A stretch of DNA of 64,000 nucleotides from Uloborus plumipes (Eukaryota; Arthropoda; Arachnida; Araneae; Uloboridae): positions 81,083-145,082 of the forward strand of contig JAXGGA010001640.1 of the NCBI GenBank assembly GCA_038373865.1. Direction: 5' to 3'. Numbering within the stretch: the stretch's first letter is position 1; the number at the start of each line of letters is the position of its first letter. The notes beneath the pieces were generated by a model. It ran no database searches and was not told where the DNA came from. It saw nothing but the letters and a program-made list of their open reading frames with translations. Positions 39,301-51,300 of this stretch are shown here, piece by piece. The position numbers were made by a program, and so were the translations under genes.

Positions 39301-42300
39301 AAAATGTGTTTTAATGTCCTTTGTACTTGTAATTTTTTTTTGAAAACAATTGAGGAATTTTTCTACGGAAGAACTGTAACAGTTACATTCTTTAAAAGGT
39401 GCGACAAATCTTTATTTATTCATTTATTTACTTTTTATGTGTCTATTTCATCTGATGAGAGAGGTATATTTTGCTTTTAGAAATCAGCTTTAAGTGCTAA
39501 AAAGGTATGTTTGACATAATTTTTAGTCTCAGATAATCAAGAGAATAAGGATCAGATGCTAGAATGACGATGTCGATGTACGGGAAAGTAGACTCGTTTA
39601 GTTCTTGACAGAACTTCTTGTTATTCATTATGATGTAGCGAGTATTTTGAATACCAACTTAATCATTTCTATTCAGTTTATATTTGATAAATGGAACTAA
39701 AACTAAAAAAATATTTCTTCGTTTTTTACGTCCGACACCATGGAATTGCCCTATTGCTACCTTATAGTTTAATTTATTTCAACTGATTATGCTGGTTTTT
39801 GTGCCATCCACTAAATGCGTTGCTTTCACTCTGATCCGGTAACTAATAACCAAACGCAAGTAAGATCATCAAAGTGTTATCAGGACATGAAAAGATGTTT
39901 CTGTACAACTAATTGTCTCGTTTGGAAGGTAGCTACAGATTTCCTATCCCTACATTTCTAAGCATTCATTTCCTTATTGTTGCAGCCAATGAAAAAAAAG
40001 ATTGGTCTGTAGCTACTTAGCAGCTTCACAGTTTCTAAGTATTGTTCCTACCAACTTGCTTCTGCTTAGTCATTCAATTCTTATTGTTTTTGACTAGTCA
40101 TATTATTTTTATCCGATCTCTTTGGAGTCCTTTTGCCACTTATTTCATGGTTTATCTATTAACCATTTCCTAATTAAAAATCGAAATATTGCTCTTTTTC
40201 ATTCTTTTTAACGCAATAAAAAAATTGTTTTAGTTGTTTCTTTTTTTTAAATCGCGGTCAACGTAGTCTTCGCTATTGTTTACATAAAAGGTTAGTGGTA
40301 ATACCAATGAAACTTTACTGCAGTGTGTAAGAGTTTTGTAAATTTATTTAATAGGGTAGAACATCAAATGCGCATCAAATCAGGTTAATTTAATTCCCTT
40401 TTTTTTATTTTTCCAGCGCCTGGCTATTTCCACAGAGCATTCAACCTCTTAACGCCGATTTTTCGACCAACGCTTCTGGAGAAGATTCAAGTTGTGTCCA
40501 AAAGTAAGATTTAAACATTTCCTTAATGCAACTCTTACTAAAAAAATTGCTAGAAAAACCCTCTTAATGTATAAATTCCAAAATCGGAGTTCTATTTTTG
40601 AAAACTCCTCACTGACGTAATAAAGTCCCTCCCGTGAATAAAAGACATGTTGTTCTGAAGCTCTTTTCTAAACAACCGTTTTTGGCACGTCAGCGTTTAT
40701 TGAAAAAAAGAAAAATTTAATGCACTCTAGTCTCATTTAAGCATAATATACTTTTTAATACATGATTCATAAACTTTCTAATTAAGTTTCATTTCGTGTT
40801 TGATTAAGCTCATGAACACTCTTTTCATGGTTAATTCCAATCCTTAGATGTTCAATGACGGTGAAATTGTTTTTAGAAAACCATTTACTACGCAAATTAA
40901 GTTCTTCACTCAACAATAAAAAAAATCCATCAACCTAGGTAAATTATTTTTTCCTTCATTAGCTCTTGTCGTAAAGTTATACGCCTATTAAAATTGAAAT
41001 ATTTTTACTATGCATGCCGTACTATACATTGAAATTAGAGTAAACTAGAAAACATTCACGTGGTACACAATTTGTTACTACGATGGTTGTAAACCTTATG
41101 CAACGTGCATTTGTTTGCTTCACACTTGTTTGCAACATTCATTTGTTTTTAGCACACAATAACAAAAACTAATTGCTTTATTTACAATGAGATTATTCCC
41201 TGTGTTTTAAAATGTTTTAAAAGTAATATTGTTATCAGAATATTTTTCCGCCTGAAATAATTTTCATAAAGATCTTCTGTTCAGAAAATCAGAAAGAAAT
41301 CACGTTCTGGTATTGGACTTATTTGAGCAATGTAAATACTTTAATTTACGAAAGCGCCCATTCCAGTCAAAAATTTGAATACAGTTTTACTTCAATGATT
41401 TGACAGAACATTAATCAATGACGTTTTATACAGTACTTGATTTCTCTATGTGATGAAAAAATACTTCAGCCATGTTTTTGTTTTATTTCCAATGCTTCAA
41501 ATGAAATGTGAGGAATGGATTCAATTTTCTTGCATAAAATTCAAACAAATATGAAAAAAAAAAATAATTGTTTTGGTTTTAAACTTAACCGAAAATGGCT
41601 TTTATTTCCCTTTTTTCAGATCAAACGGGAGAACTGTTGAGAAAGTACATCGATGACGACGTGCTTCCCTCCTTTTTAGGGGGTAAAAGAGTCGATTCTA
41701 AAGGCGATCCCAAATGTGGTGAATTGGTAAGCTAACTAATTTCAGCACAATTTGAAAGCAATTGCAAAACATATTTTAGCAAATGAATTCCACTTGAAAT
41801 CACATTGGTACAGTCGAGCCCCCTTATCGTATATCGGTTAAAATAACATCCCGCTTAATACTCGTATAATACATTTTCAATGTTCCACAAAGCTGTAATG
41901 CATTATTTTGAGCTCGGATAATGGAATATCTCGCTTATTAGAATATTTTTTCGTGGCAATGTGGCTATTCCATTAAGCGGGCTCGATTGTATTAGCTAGT
42001 TTAACTCTTCACGCTTGTGAAATGCGACAGGTGACTCATTCATGTCACAAACTTTGCAAAGAATTTAGAAACAGTTACAAATTGCAGTTTTCTATTTCAA
42101 AGTTATCATATTAATCTAGGCTAGTAATTCCTTGGAACTCTTTCTCCAGTTTTAAGTCAATAGATACTGTCACACTATTAAAATGTGTGAATTGGCTAAA
42201 AATGGACACTGTGGATTGAAGTCACCTAGAAAGTATCTACTGTAAGACTATCAGAACAACCCTTTTTTTTATAAGCTTTATTTAACAAAATATTTATGAT

Positions 42301-45300
42301 GTTGAGCCATTTTTAATGTGTAGTAAAATATGGTATCATCTAATCCAATGTTCTCTTATTTTTCAGTTTCCAATAATGACGCATCCGTATTGCAAGATTC
42401 CACAAGAGTTCTATATTAATATTCGAAAACCGATCCTTTCCCCCAAAGAACCAGGGGCTCAGAGTGTTACCGTTGGAGCCAGGTCGGTCTGCAATGTACC
42501 CGTGGTTATAAAAAAAGCTGGTACAAAGGTCAATGTTCGATATAGGTCGGAAGGAGGGAGCTTCGGTATTCGAATCCTTTTCCGCGAAGATGAGTAAGTA
42601 AAGTGATCTTGGGATGTGAATCTTAATTAATGATACACTGCTCGACATTGAAAATGCAACACCAAGAAGGAGTGGTCGGAAATTCATGCAAATTTTACCG
42701 TAGACGCACGTCACTGAGTTATGCAAATGATATGAAATGCGCAGCTCTCCGACGCACGTGATATAAGAGAATGAAGTTGAAAAGTGGGCTATGTTCATGT
42801 TGGTTTTTCTGCCAGACTAATTATCGGAGAAATTTGGTTTTTGTCTCGAAGGATACGTGTGATAGGAGGAAATGCCACGCCGTCCTCAACGAAGACACTT
42901 CCAGCATATAGACGACTTTACAAGGGGTATGGTGATAGGACTGAGAAGGGGAGGTTGGTCCATACGTCAAATTGCAGCTGATACCCACATGGATGCAAGC
43001 ACTGTGCATCGGCTGTGTCGGAGATGGTTGGAAAGAGGAAATGTAGCCACATTGAGGGGTGCAGGTGCAGCCAGAGTGACGTCAGACCGCTTGGATCGAC
43101 GGATTCACCGACAAGCTGTGGCGGACCCGCAAGTCACTTGTACGTCGATTCTGCAGCACGTGCAAGGTACCCTGGATGTTCCTGTGTCGACCAGAACCAT
43201 TTCCCGTCGAATGGTTGCACGTGGCCTGCAATCGCTAAGAAGACTGCCATTGACCTCACAGCACAGACTCCAACGTTTGGAATGGTGCCGGACCAGAGCG
43301 ACGTGGATGGCAGAATGGCAAACCGTAGTGTTCTCAAATGAATCCCGCTTCTGTTTGTCCAGCGATAGTCATCGCATACGTGTGTGGCGTCGACGTGGAG
43401 AAAGATCGAATCCGGCAGTAACTGTGGAACGCCCCACAGCGCGACAACGTGGCATAATGGTTTGGGGCGCTATTGCATACAATTCCGTATCACCTCTAGT
43501 TCGTATTCGGGGCACTATGACGGTCCAACGATATGTAGATAATGTACTGCGGCCGGTGGCAATCCCCTACCTTCAGGGTCTGCCAAATGCAATTTTTCAA
43601 CAGGATAACGCCCGGCCTCACAGTGCTCGAATCAGCCAACATGCTCTACGAGGTGTACAGATGCTTTCATGGCCACCATACTCTCCTGACTTGTCACCAA
43701 TCAAACGTGTGGGACGTGATTGGACGCCGTTTGCAGAACCTGCCCCTGCCTCGTTCAGAGGACGAACTGCGGCAAATGGTTGAAAGGGAATGGAGTGCCA
43801 TCCCTCAGGACACCATCCGCAGGCTTATTGACTCCATGCCTAGACGTGTTTCTTCGTGCATCGCTGTCCGCGGTGGTCCTACTTCTTACTGAGCCGACGC
43901 CGTCCTCGCTTTAAATTTTGCTTATTTATTTTGAAATAAATATCACTTATTGTTCCATGCTGTCTCTGTCTTCTTACCAAATTTCATCAATTTCTGACCA
44001 CTCCTTCTTGGTGTTGCATTTTCAATGTCTAGCAGTGTATGTTGAGTATTATTGATTTTGGTATTAGCTACGGCTTTCACTGCCTGGAAGGCAGTAATAC
44101 TACTACTTTCTAGCCTTGTAGATCGTGATGCATTCAGAATTTTTCTAATTGGTATCTTATCTGTCATTTGGCAGTCATTGAAGACAATGACTGCCAAAGT
44201 AGTTCAAGTAAAGCTACACTGCAAAAAATATATTGCTGTTTTTACAATATAATCCCAGCAGCAGATTCCAGTTTGAAACTCTGAAATGCACAGTAATGAA
44301 CTGTAAAATTAGCAATTTTGAAGTTTATTACTGTGCATTTTAAACTGGACCCTTGGCCGCCAGTGTCATACTGTAAAAAAAAAACCTATATTTTGCAGTG
44401 TATGCAATGCACTCTGTTATCTCTTCCCTAAATATTTGGATACTTTGAGACGCATGCCATGTGTTTTCTTTGCTCATGCAGACGCTTTTTTTTTTCTACC
44501 AAGTCAAACCTCTCAGACGACATTAGAAATATGGTGTTTTTAAGACCAACGCTGCAACATTAAATTTTGTCAGTGCCTGGTTGAAACACTTTTAACCCAT
44601 TAATGCCAGACATTTTTTTCCAAAGATATTTTGTATACTGGTTACAAACAGTGTTTAATGGAGAGGAAAAATAATTTTAAAAATATCATGTAAAAATATT
44701 TTTTTTATTAAGGAAAGAAAAATCGTCCCTTAAAAGTTACGATAGGCCCCAGAGGGTACATACTTATCTTACTAAAAAAAAATTCTGCCTACGATATATT
44801 TAAAAAGGCATTTTATAAGAAGAAATAAAATCAGCAATTAACATAAACTGGGAAGCTGGGAATAACTTTGAAAACTTAGCTTTTTTTCTTGAGATTGTGA
44901 ATGATGTATTTTTGATAAAGATCCTATTAAAACTGCTACAGAACACACTTTACAGTGTTATGTGCTGCAATCTGTTAATAACGAATTGAAACAATACCAA
45001 GGTACTAATTGAACACTATTATTTGGTTGAAATGTTCATTTTTAGGAAATTCAGACCCTTTTTTGGACCGTCCTTTTAAAAAGACGCTAGGCATTAATGG
45101 GTTAAACACTTTTAAGATTCTGAGGAAGGAGTAGGGGGGGGGCATTCCACGCGGGTGAGAGGTTCGAATGATACTTTCGTTTTAAAGACGAACAAGACTG
45201 AAGAACAATCCTCTGAAGAAACTTGAGTCAGAGAATCTGCACTTACCTAGTTCCCTTTCCAATTGACGAACTGTAAGCCAGACTTTGGAGTGACATTGTT

Positions 45301-48300
45301 AGCTGCCGAAGGGGAGTTGGAATTGCCTTGAAAATGACAGTTCTGATCTTGCCTAAAAAAAAAAGCAATTAATTATGAGCGATGACTAATATATTTGTCT
45401 CATACAAAAACTACGTCGTGAAAGGCAAAACGCATCGGTATCAGGCTTGGAGTAATCACCGATTACGTAATTATAATCAGCGTAATCGATTACCGTAAAG
45501 TCGAGTTACTTGGACTTACAAGGGGGTTACTTGAGCCCACAGTAAAATGATAAAATCTGGCTTTGGTACTAGCGTTAGAGACCGCAGAGTGCTTCTACCT
45601 AGCGGAGAAACGAGGAACTACGTGCAAGTCTTCAACTAGTAAGTACCAAACCCAGATTTTATCATTTTACTGTAATGGGCTCAAGTAACCCCCTAGGGTC
45701 CAAGTAACCCGACTTTACGGTACGTTTTTCTGTAATCGAAATCATAATCATAATTTGGAAATGGGACACACGTAATCGTGTGATCGTAATTTTAATCACA
45801 TAATTCTTTTGTAATCGTAATTGTAATCTTTCTTTCAATAGTCGTAATTTAGCCTTGTAATCGTGTAATCTAACTTTTTTTTTTCAAAATATTTTCACAG
45901 TTAAGTTATATTTTCACAGAAGTTAATCTTAGTTTATGCTTAGTATTTTTATGTTCATATTTTTAATCAATAAGTATATAAAAAAGGAAAAATTGCATAT
46001 TTATAGATTTTTAAAACGTTTTTTATGTTTAAAAAATGTTAAATGTTACTAGAGAATTTTATAAAAATTTTATTTACGAATTTTAAGAGAATTTTCTAAA
46101 AATTTCATTTAAGTATTTTAAGAGAATTTTAGTGAGATTTTTTTCAGAACATTATAATTCCAATATTGATTACATGTAGACAATTTATAAATTGCCAATA
46201 TATATTTCTCGTGATAGTAAATTTTCACCAAAATAAATGATTAATTTAACAGATTATATTATTACTTGTTGTGCAATAGTGTATGATATTTTAAGGAAGT
46301 TTTGAATTTAACATGCTTCGTTTTCCTTCCGCTTAACTAATAAGGTGCACTGAAACTTGACCCCCCCCCTGAACACAATTTCTGGATCCTCCTCTGTATA
46401 TGTATTTAATATATATTCCTCCGAAAGCTGTAACCGTGCAATCAAAATCGTAATTGGCGTATAATAATCATAATCGATTACATTTTTTACATAATCTAAT
46501 CGTTGCTGTAATTGTAATTGCAATTTGGCAGAGGACTGTAATCGTAATCTCCGATTTTTCACGCTCATAATCGTAATCGATTACATTTTCTTGTAATTGA
46601 CTCCAAGCCTGATCGGTATATATACCAAATTAGTCGCAATAGAAATTAACCTTTTAACTGTCATGCCCGAGATAATCTCGGGCACAGCACTGGTTTTCGA
46701 AAATGTCACGCCCGAGTATTACTCGGGGTAATTTTTGAGTGCATCGTATTGTTATACCCGAATGTATATCGTGAGACGTTTATTTCGGCTTCATCTCTTT
46801 GTCAAACCCGACTGGTTTGGTTTGGTTATTTTGGATTTACTGGCACAAGAGCCTTCATAGGCTATACTGCGCCAAACGATGATAACCAATAATATTAAAA
46901 ACATTTTAAAACACACATGGATCATGTTTAAAATCCAAACTAAGCAAGAGAAAGAAAGGACTGACAATTTTTAGTAATATCAGAAATACATTTAAACAAA
47001 ACAAAGATAAAGATAAAACCACTAAATCAGAGATATAAAACCGCTGTAATTACTGAAAGGTATTCACTTTTATTTATTTATTATTTTTTTTTCATGTATT
47101 TATTTTTCAGAAAATAATTTATTTTTTTTTTTTCAGTTTTAGAAAATAATGCTCCCTTAGAAGCGAACTTTGCAACTGCCATGTTGAGTGGCAGCCGCCT
47201 CAAGCAAATATGCTACAAAACTTTAAAAATTTACCAATGTGCTTCAAAATATCAATTTTTAACTGCTAAGTATATTTTATTTTGTACTAAACATTTGATT
47301 TTTGCAATAAAAAAAATTGACAATTTGTGCACCCAAATCATCAAAATAACTTGACAGTTAAAGGGTTAACTAATAAGAATATAGGAAGAAAGACAAGAAC
47401 AACTCTAATCAAACATAAAAACAAGAAAGGAAAACTCAATTGGGAGCCAAAGAGCAAGAAAAACAGTGATAAAAACAGAAAAACTTATAAAAATTGCTAT
47501 CAAATATCAGGAAAAAATTGATTACTGGAAAAATAATTGGCTAGACGGCTATTGGATGATAATCCCTTCAAACATAGTAAGTTTACCAAAAATTGACGTT
47601 ATAGACCTAGGAACATTTACTAATAATTCTAGTTGAAGTCAAACTTCGTTTATGTTTCCCGAGTCCTCTATATTGCATTTAGCTAAAATAACAAAATAAT
47701 ACCAACACAAAAATTTGAAACGTCTGCACAAAAAACTTTTGATATTCGAATTCAACATTTTTATGGGACCATGCAGAAGGTGAAATAGAAACATTGCCCT
47801 TTCAGAAGAATGACATGTTATCCTTGTAAAAAACTAAATTTTTATGTTAATCATTGCTATTGAAAATTAAGCATATTTTGAGACAAGAAAATATAATAAA
47901 TAATACAATCGATTGCTGGATAATTACATATTTATTTGTAAAAATGTCTTTAAAATGGTGTAAAAATCATTCGCTATGAAAATAAATAAATGAAAACAGT
48001 TTGTTACGCAGATTATTTAAATAAATAACATCCAGAGCTGGATAGGGATAGATTTTCTTTATTTATTTATTTTGTTTCTTCCTTATGTATTACATAATCA
48101 CTTTGTGCACAAAAAAACTTCCAATCTTGAATGCGCGGCCATCATTTTCATCATTGAGAGCGCGGCCATCATTGAGAGTCATCATTAGGGATGCACCGAT
48201 AAGCAAATTGGCCGATTACCGATTACCGATTAATGGGCTGTTGATAATCGGCCAATGATAACGATAATTGTTTTTCTACTACCAATTTTACCATTACTGT

Positions 48301-51300
48301 TTTTTATCTCTTATACAACTCCAAATTTAGAAATAGTAAGTAATTTATTTCTGGGAGAAGATTTTTTTACATTTTCCTAGTTTTCACAAAATAATTTCAA
48401 TACTAGCTGCCAGGGCAGCTAGATTAGCTTCCTGCGGCATGCTGATGCATAACGTCCCCCCTCTCTAACTTTTACCTCATTCTGAAATTATATTATTTGA
48501 TATAATTTAATGTTCATTCGATTTCAAGACATACCACGCACGTGGCCCGGCGTTGCACGGGCACTTCGTGCCCTGAAAGTAGTGAGAAAAAAATTTAAAG
48601 AAACTACTCCCCGCCAAGGCGGCTCGCTTACAGGCGCTTCACGCCTTTACTTTTTTCCTATATAAAAAAATCATTCAAATTATTGAGATGCTTCACGCCT
48701 TCAAGATGGTGAGGAAAGTTTCAGTAAGTTCAGGTCGCTCAAAGAAAACAAGAAGTTCTGTCAAGAACTAAACGAGCCTACTTTCCCGTACATCGACATC
48801 GGCATTCTAGCATCTGATCATTATTCTCCTAATCATCTGAGACTAAACATTATGTCAAACATACCTTTTTAGCACTTAAAGCTGATTTCTAAAAGCAAAA
48901 TATACCCCTCTCATCAGATGAAATAGAGACATAAAAAGTAAATAAATGAATAAATGAAGTTTTGTCGCACCTTTTAAAGAATGTAACTGTTACAGTTCTT
49001 CCGCAGAAAAATTCCTCAATCGTTTTCAAAAAAAAAAAAAAAAAATTAAAAGTACAAAGTACATCAAAACACATTTTATCAAAGAAAGGAAAAAAAAACT
49101 CGTCCGTCGATAAAATGTCTCGATTTTCACTTTTAAACCGTTGCCAGTTGTTAAATATAAATAAAGAATAAAATGCCCTCGTGAATGAAACACTTTTGTT
49201 ACAAAAAAAATCGTCTGCCAAAAAAAAAATAATAGTAATAAATACAATAACACAGATGAATAAATAAACAAAAAATCGTCTGCACAGTCAGTCATTTTTT
49301 TTCTGAGCCTGCAGTTCCGCCATGTTTGTGGAGTCGGAGTCGGAATCAGAGTCCTCACAGAAGATTATTCAGAAAAGTACTTTACAAACATTATTTATCA
49401 AAACCATTTTTTTTACAAAGTTAGCTTGAAGGAAATCCGACTTTAAGTTCCAGGATCAACATTCAACTTAAATTCCCCATAGGCGCTAATGTTAAATTTT
49501 TTTTCTGAACGGTTCAATATTGAACGAAAAATGGTTCAAACCAAAAAGCGAAATAAGGGAATGAACCTCTCCGAGATCTTTCAAACAAAAAAAAGTTTAT
49601 TCCATTCGGATGGTTCACTCAGAAGTTATTAGGTGGGGAAAGGTTGCTTGAACGGTTCAATGTTGAACGAAAAAATGTTCAAATTGAAAATTTAAATACT
49701 GTATCCTTGCTGAGATCCTTCGAACAAAAAAAAAAGTTTATTTAAATCGGACTGTTCACTCAAAAATTATTAGGGGTGACAGCTTGCTTGAGCGGTTCAA
49801 TGTTGAACGAAAAATTGTTCAATTCGGAAATGTAAATACGGGAATGAAGTATCCTTGATAAGATCTTTCGAACAAAAAAAAGTTTGTTGAAATCGGACTG
49901 TTCACTCAAAAGTTAGCATCGCGGGACAGGTTGTTTGAACGGTTCAAAGTTGAACCAAAAATTGTTCAAATCGAAAAATCAAATATGGGAATGAGTTGTA
50001 CTCGCCGAAATCTTTCCAACAAAAAAAAGTTTGTTCAAATCGGAATGTTCATTCAAAAGTTATTAGGGGGGAAAGGTTGCTTGAACGGTTCAATGTTGAA
50101 CCAAAATTGTTCAACTCGAAAAATCAAATATGGGAATGAGTTGTAATCGCTGAGATCTATCCAACAAAAAAAAGTTTGTTCAAATCGGAATGTTCATTCA
50201 AAAGTTATTAGGGGGGAAAGGTTGCTTGAACGGTTCAATGTTGAACAAAAAATTGTTCAAATCGAAAATGTAGATACAGGAATGAAGTATCTTGGAAAAG
50301 ATCTTTCGAACAAAAAAAAGTTTGTTCCAATCGGACTGTTCACTCAAAAGTTAGCATCGCGGGACAGGTTGTTTGAACGGCTCAAAGTTGAACTAAAAAT
50401 TGTTCAAATCGAAAAATCAAATATGGGAATGAGCTGTACTCGCCGAGATCTTTCCAACAAAAAAAAGTTTGTCCAAATCGGAATATTCATTCAAAAGTTA
50501 TTAGGGGGGGACAGACAGACCGACCGACAGACCGACCGACAGACCGACACACAAATTCCCCATCTCAATACCCTACTTTCAAATTTTTAATTTTTCGATA
50601 TTCATTTTACCTTTTTATTTTTTTAACTTGGCGATATTTTTTGGACTTGGCGATATTTTTTTTTAACTTGGCGATATTTTTTGGACTTGGCGATATTTTT
50701 TGGGCTTGGCGATATTTTTTGGGCTTGGCGATATTTTTTGGGCTTGGCGATATTTTTTGGACTTGGCGATATTTTTTGGGCTTGGCGATATTTTTGGACT
50801 TGGCGATATTTTTGGACTTGGCGATATTTTTTGGACTTGGCGATATTTTTTGGACTTGGCGATATTTTTTGGACTTGGCGATATTTTTTGGACTTGGCGA
50901 TATTTTTTAGGCTTGGCGATATTTTTTGGGCTCGTTTAAATTGGACTGTTCACTCAAAAGTTATTAGAGGTGACAGCTTGTTTAAACGGTTCAATGTTGA
51001 ACGAAAAATTGTTCAAATCGAAAATGTAGATACGGGAATGAAGTATCCTTGAAAAGACCTTTCGTACAAAAAAAAGTTTGTTAAAATCGGACTGTTCATT
51101 CAAAAGTTAGTATCGCGGGACCGGTTGTTTGAACGGCTCAAAGTTGAACCAAAAATTGTTCAAATCGAAAAATCAAATATGGGAATGAGCTGTACTCGCC
51201 GAGATCTTTCCAACAAAAAAAAGTTTGTCCAAATCGGAATGTTCATTCAAAAGTTATTAGGGGGGGACAGACAGACCGACCGACAGACCGACAGACCGAC

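Larger units (their letters stand above)
35251..39625 (+). mobile_element. Helitron-like element copy 1, split by foldback C
   Basis: It starts TCTATTTTAAAAAACT after an A and then AGCCTACTTTCCCGT. It matches the minus-strand element at 48404-51570 (three TTGGCGATATTTT units, the 145 bp tandem units at 38270-38870, GACTCCGACTCCGC near 39020, CGGGAAAGTAG near 39581). The 3' terminus is not clear, so this copy may be truncated. Foldback C interrupts it at 35464. Confidence 0.7.
32270..39745. mobile_element. Putative large transposon carrying TTTACGTCCGACACC iterons
   Basis: The word ACGTCCGACACC, or its complement GGTGTCGGACGT, occurs about eight times: near 32280, 32432, 32457, 32470, 34995, 35015, 35204 and 39728. 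Most copies border the decayed ORF at 34290-34860. Between them lie younger insertions (MITE at 32698, Helitron-like at 33225, Helitron-like at 35251 with foldback C). Exact ends were not found. Confidence 0.5.

Noticed and set aside
42340..42798. 152-codon minus-strand frame
   Set aside because: Antisense shadow of SEC14-like exon g and the Tc1 end; no domain.
50626..50930. Possible CRISPR array
   Set aside because: Units are adjacent with no unique spacers, in a eukaryotic intron; it is a minisatellite.
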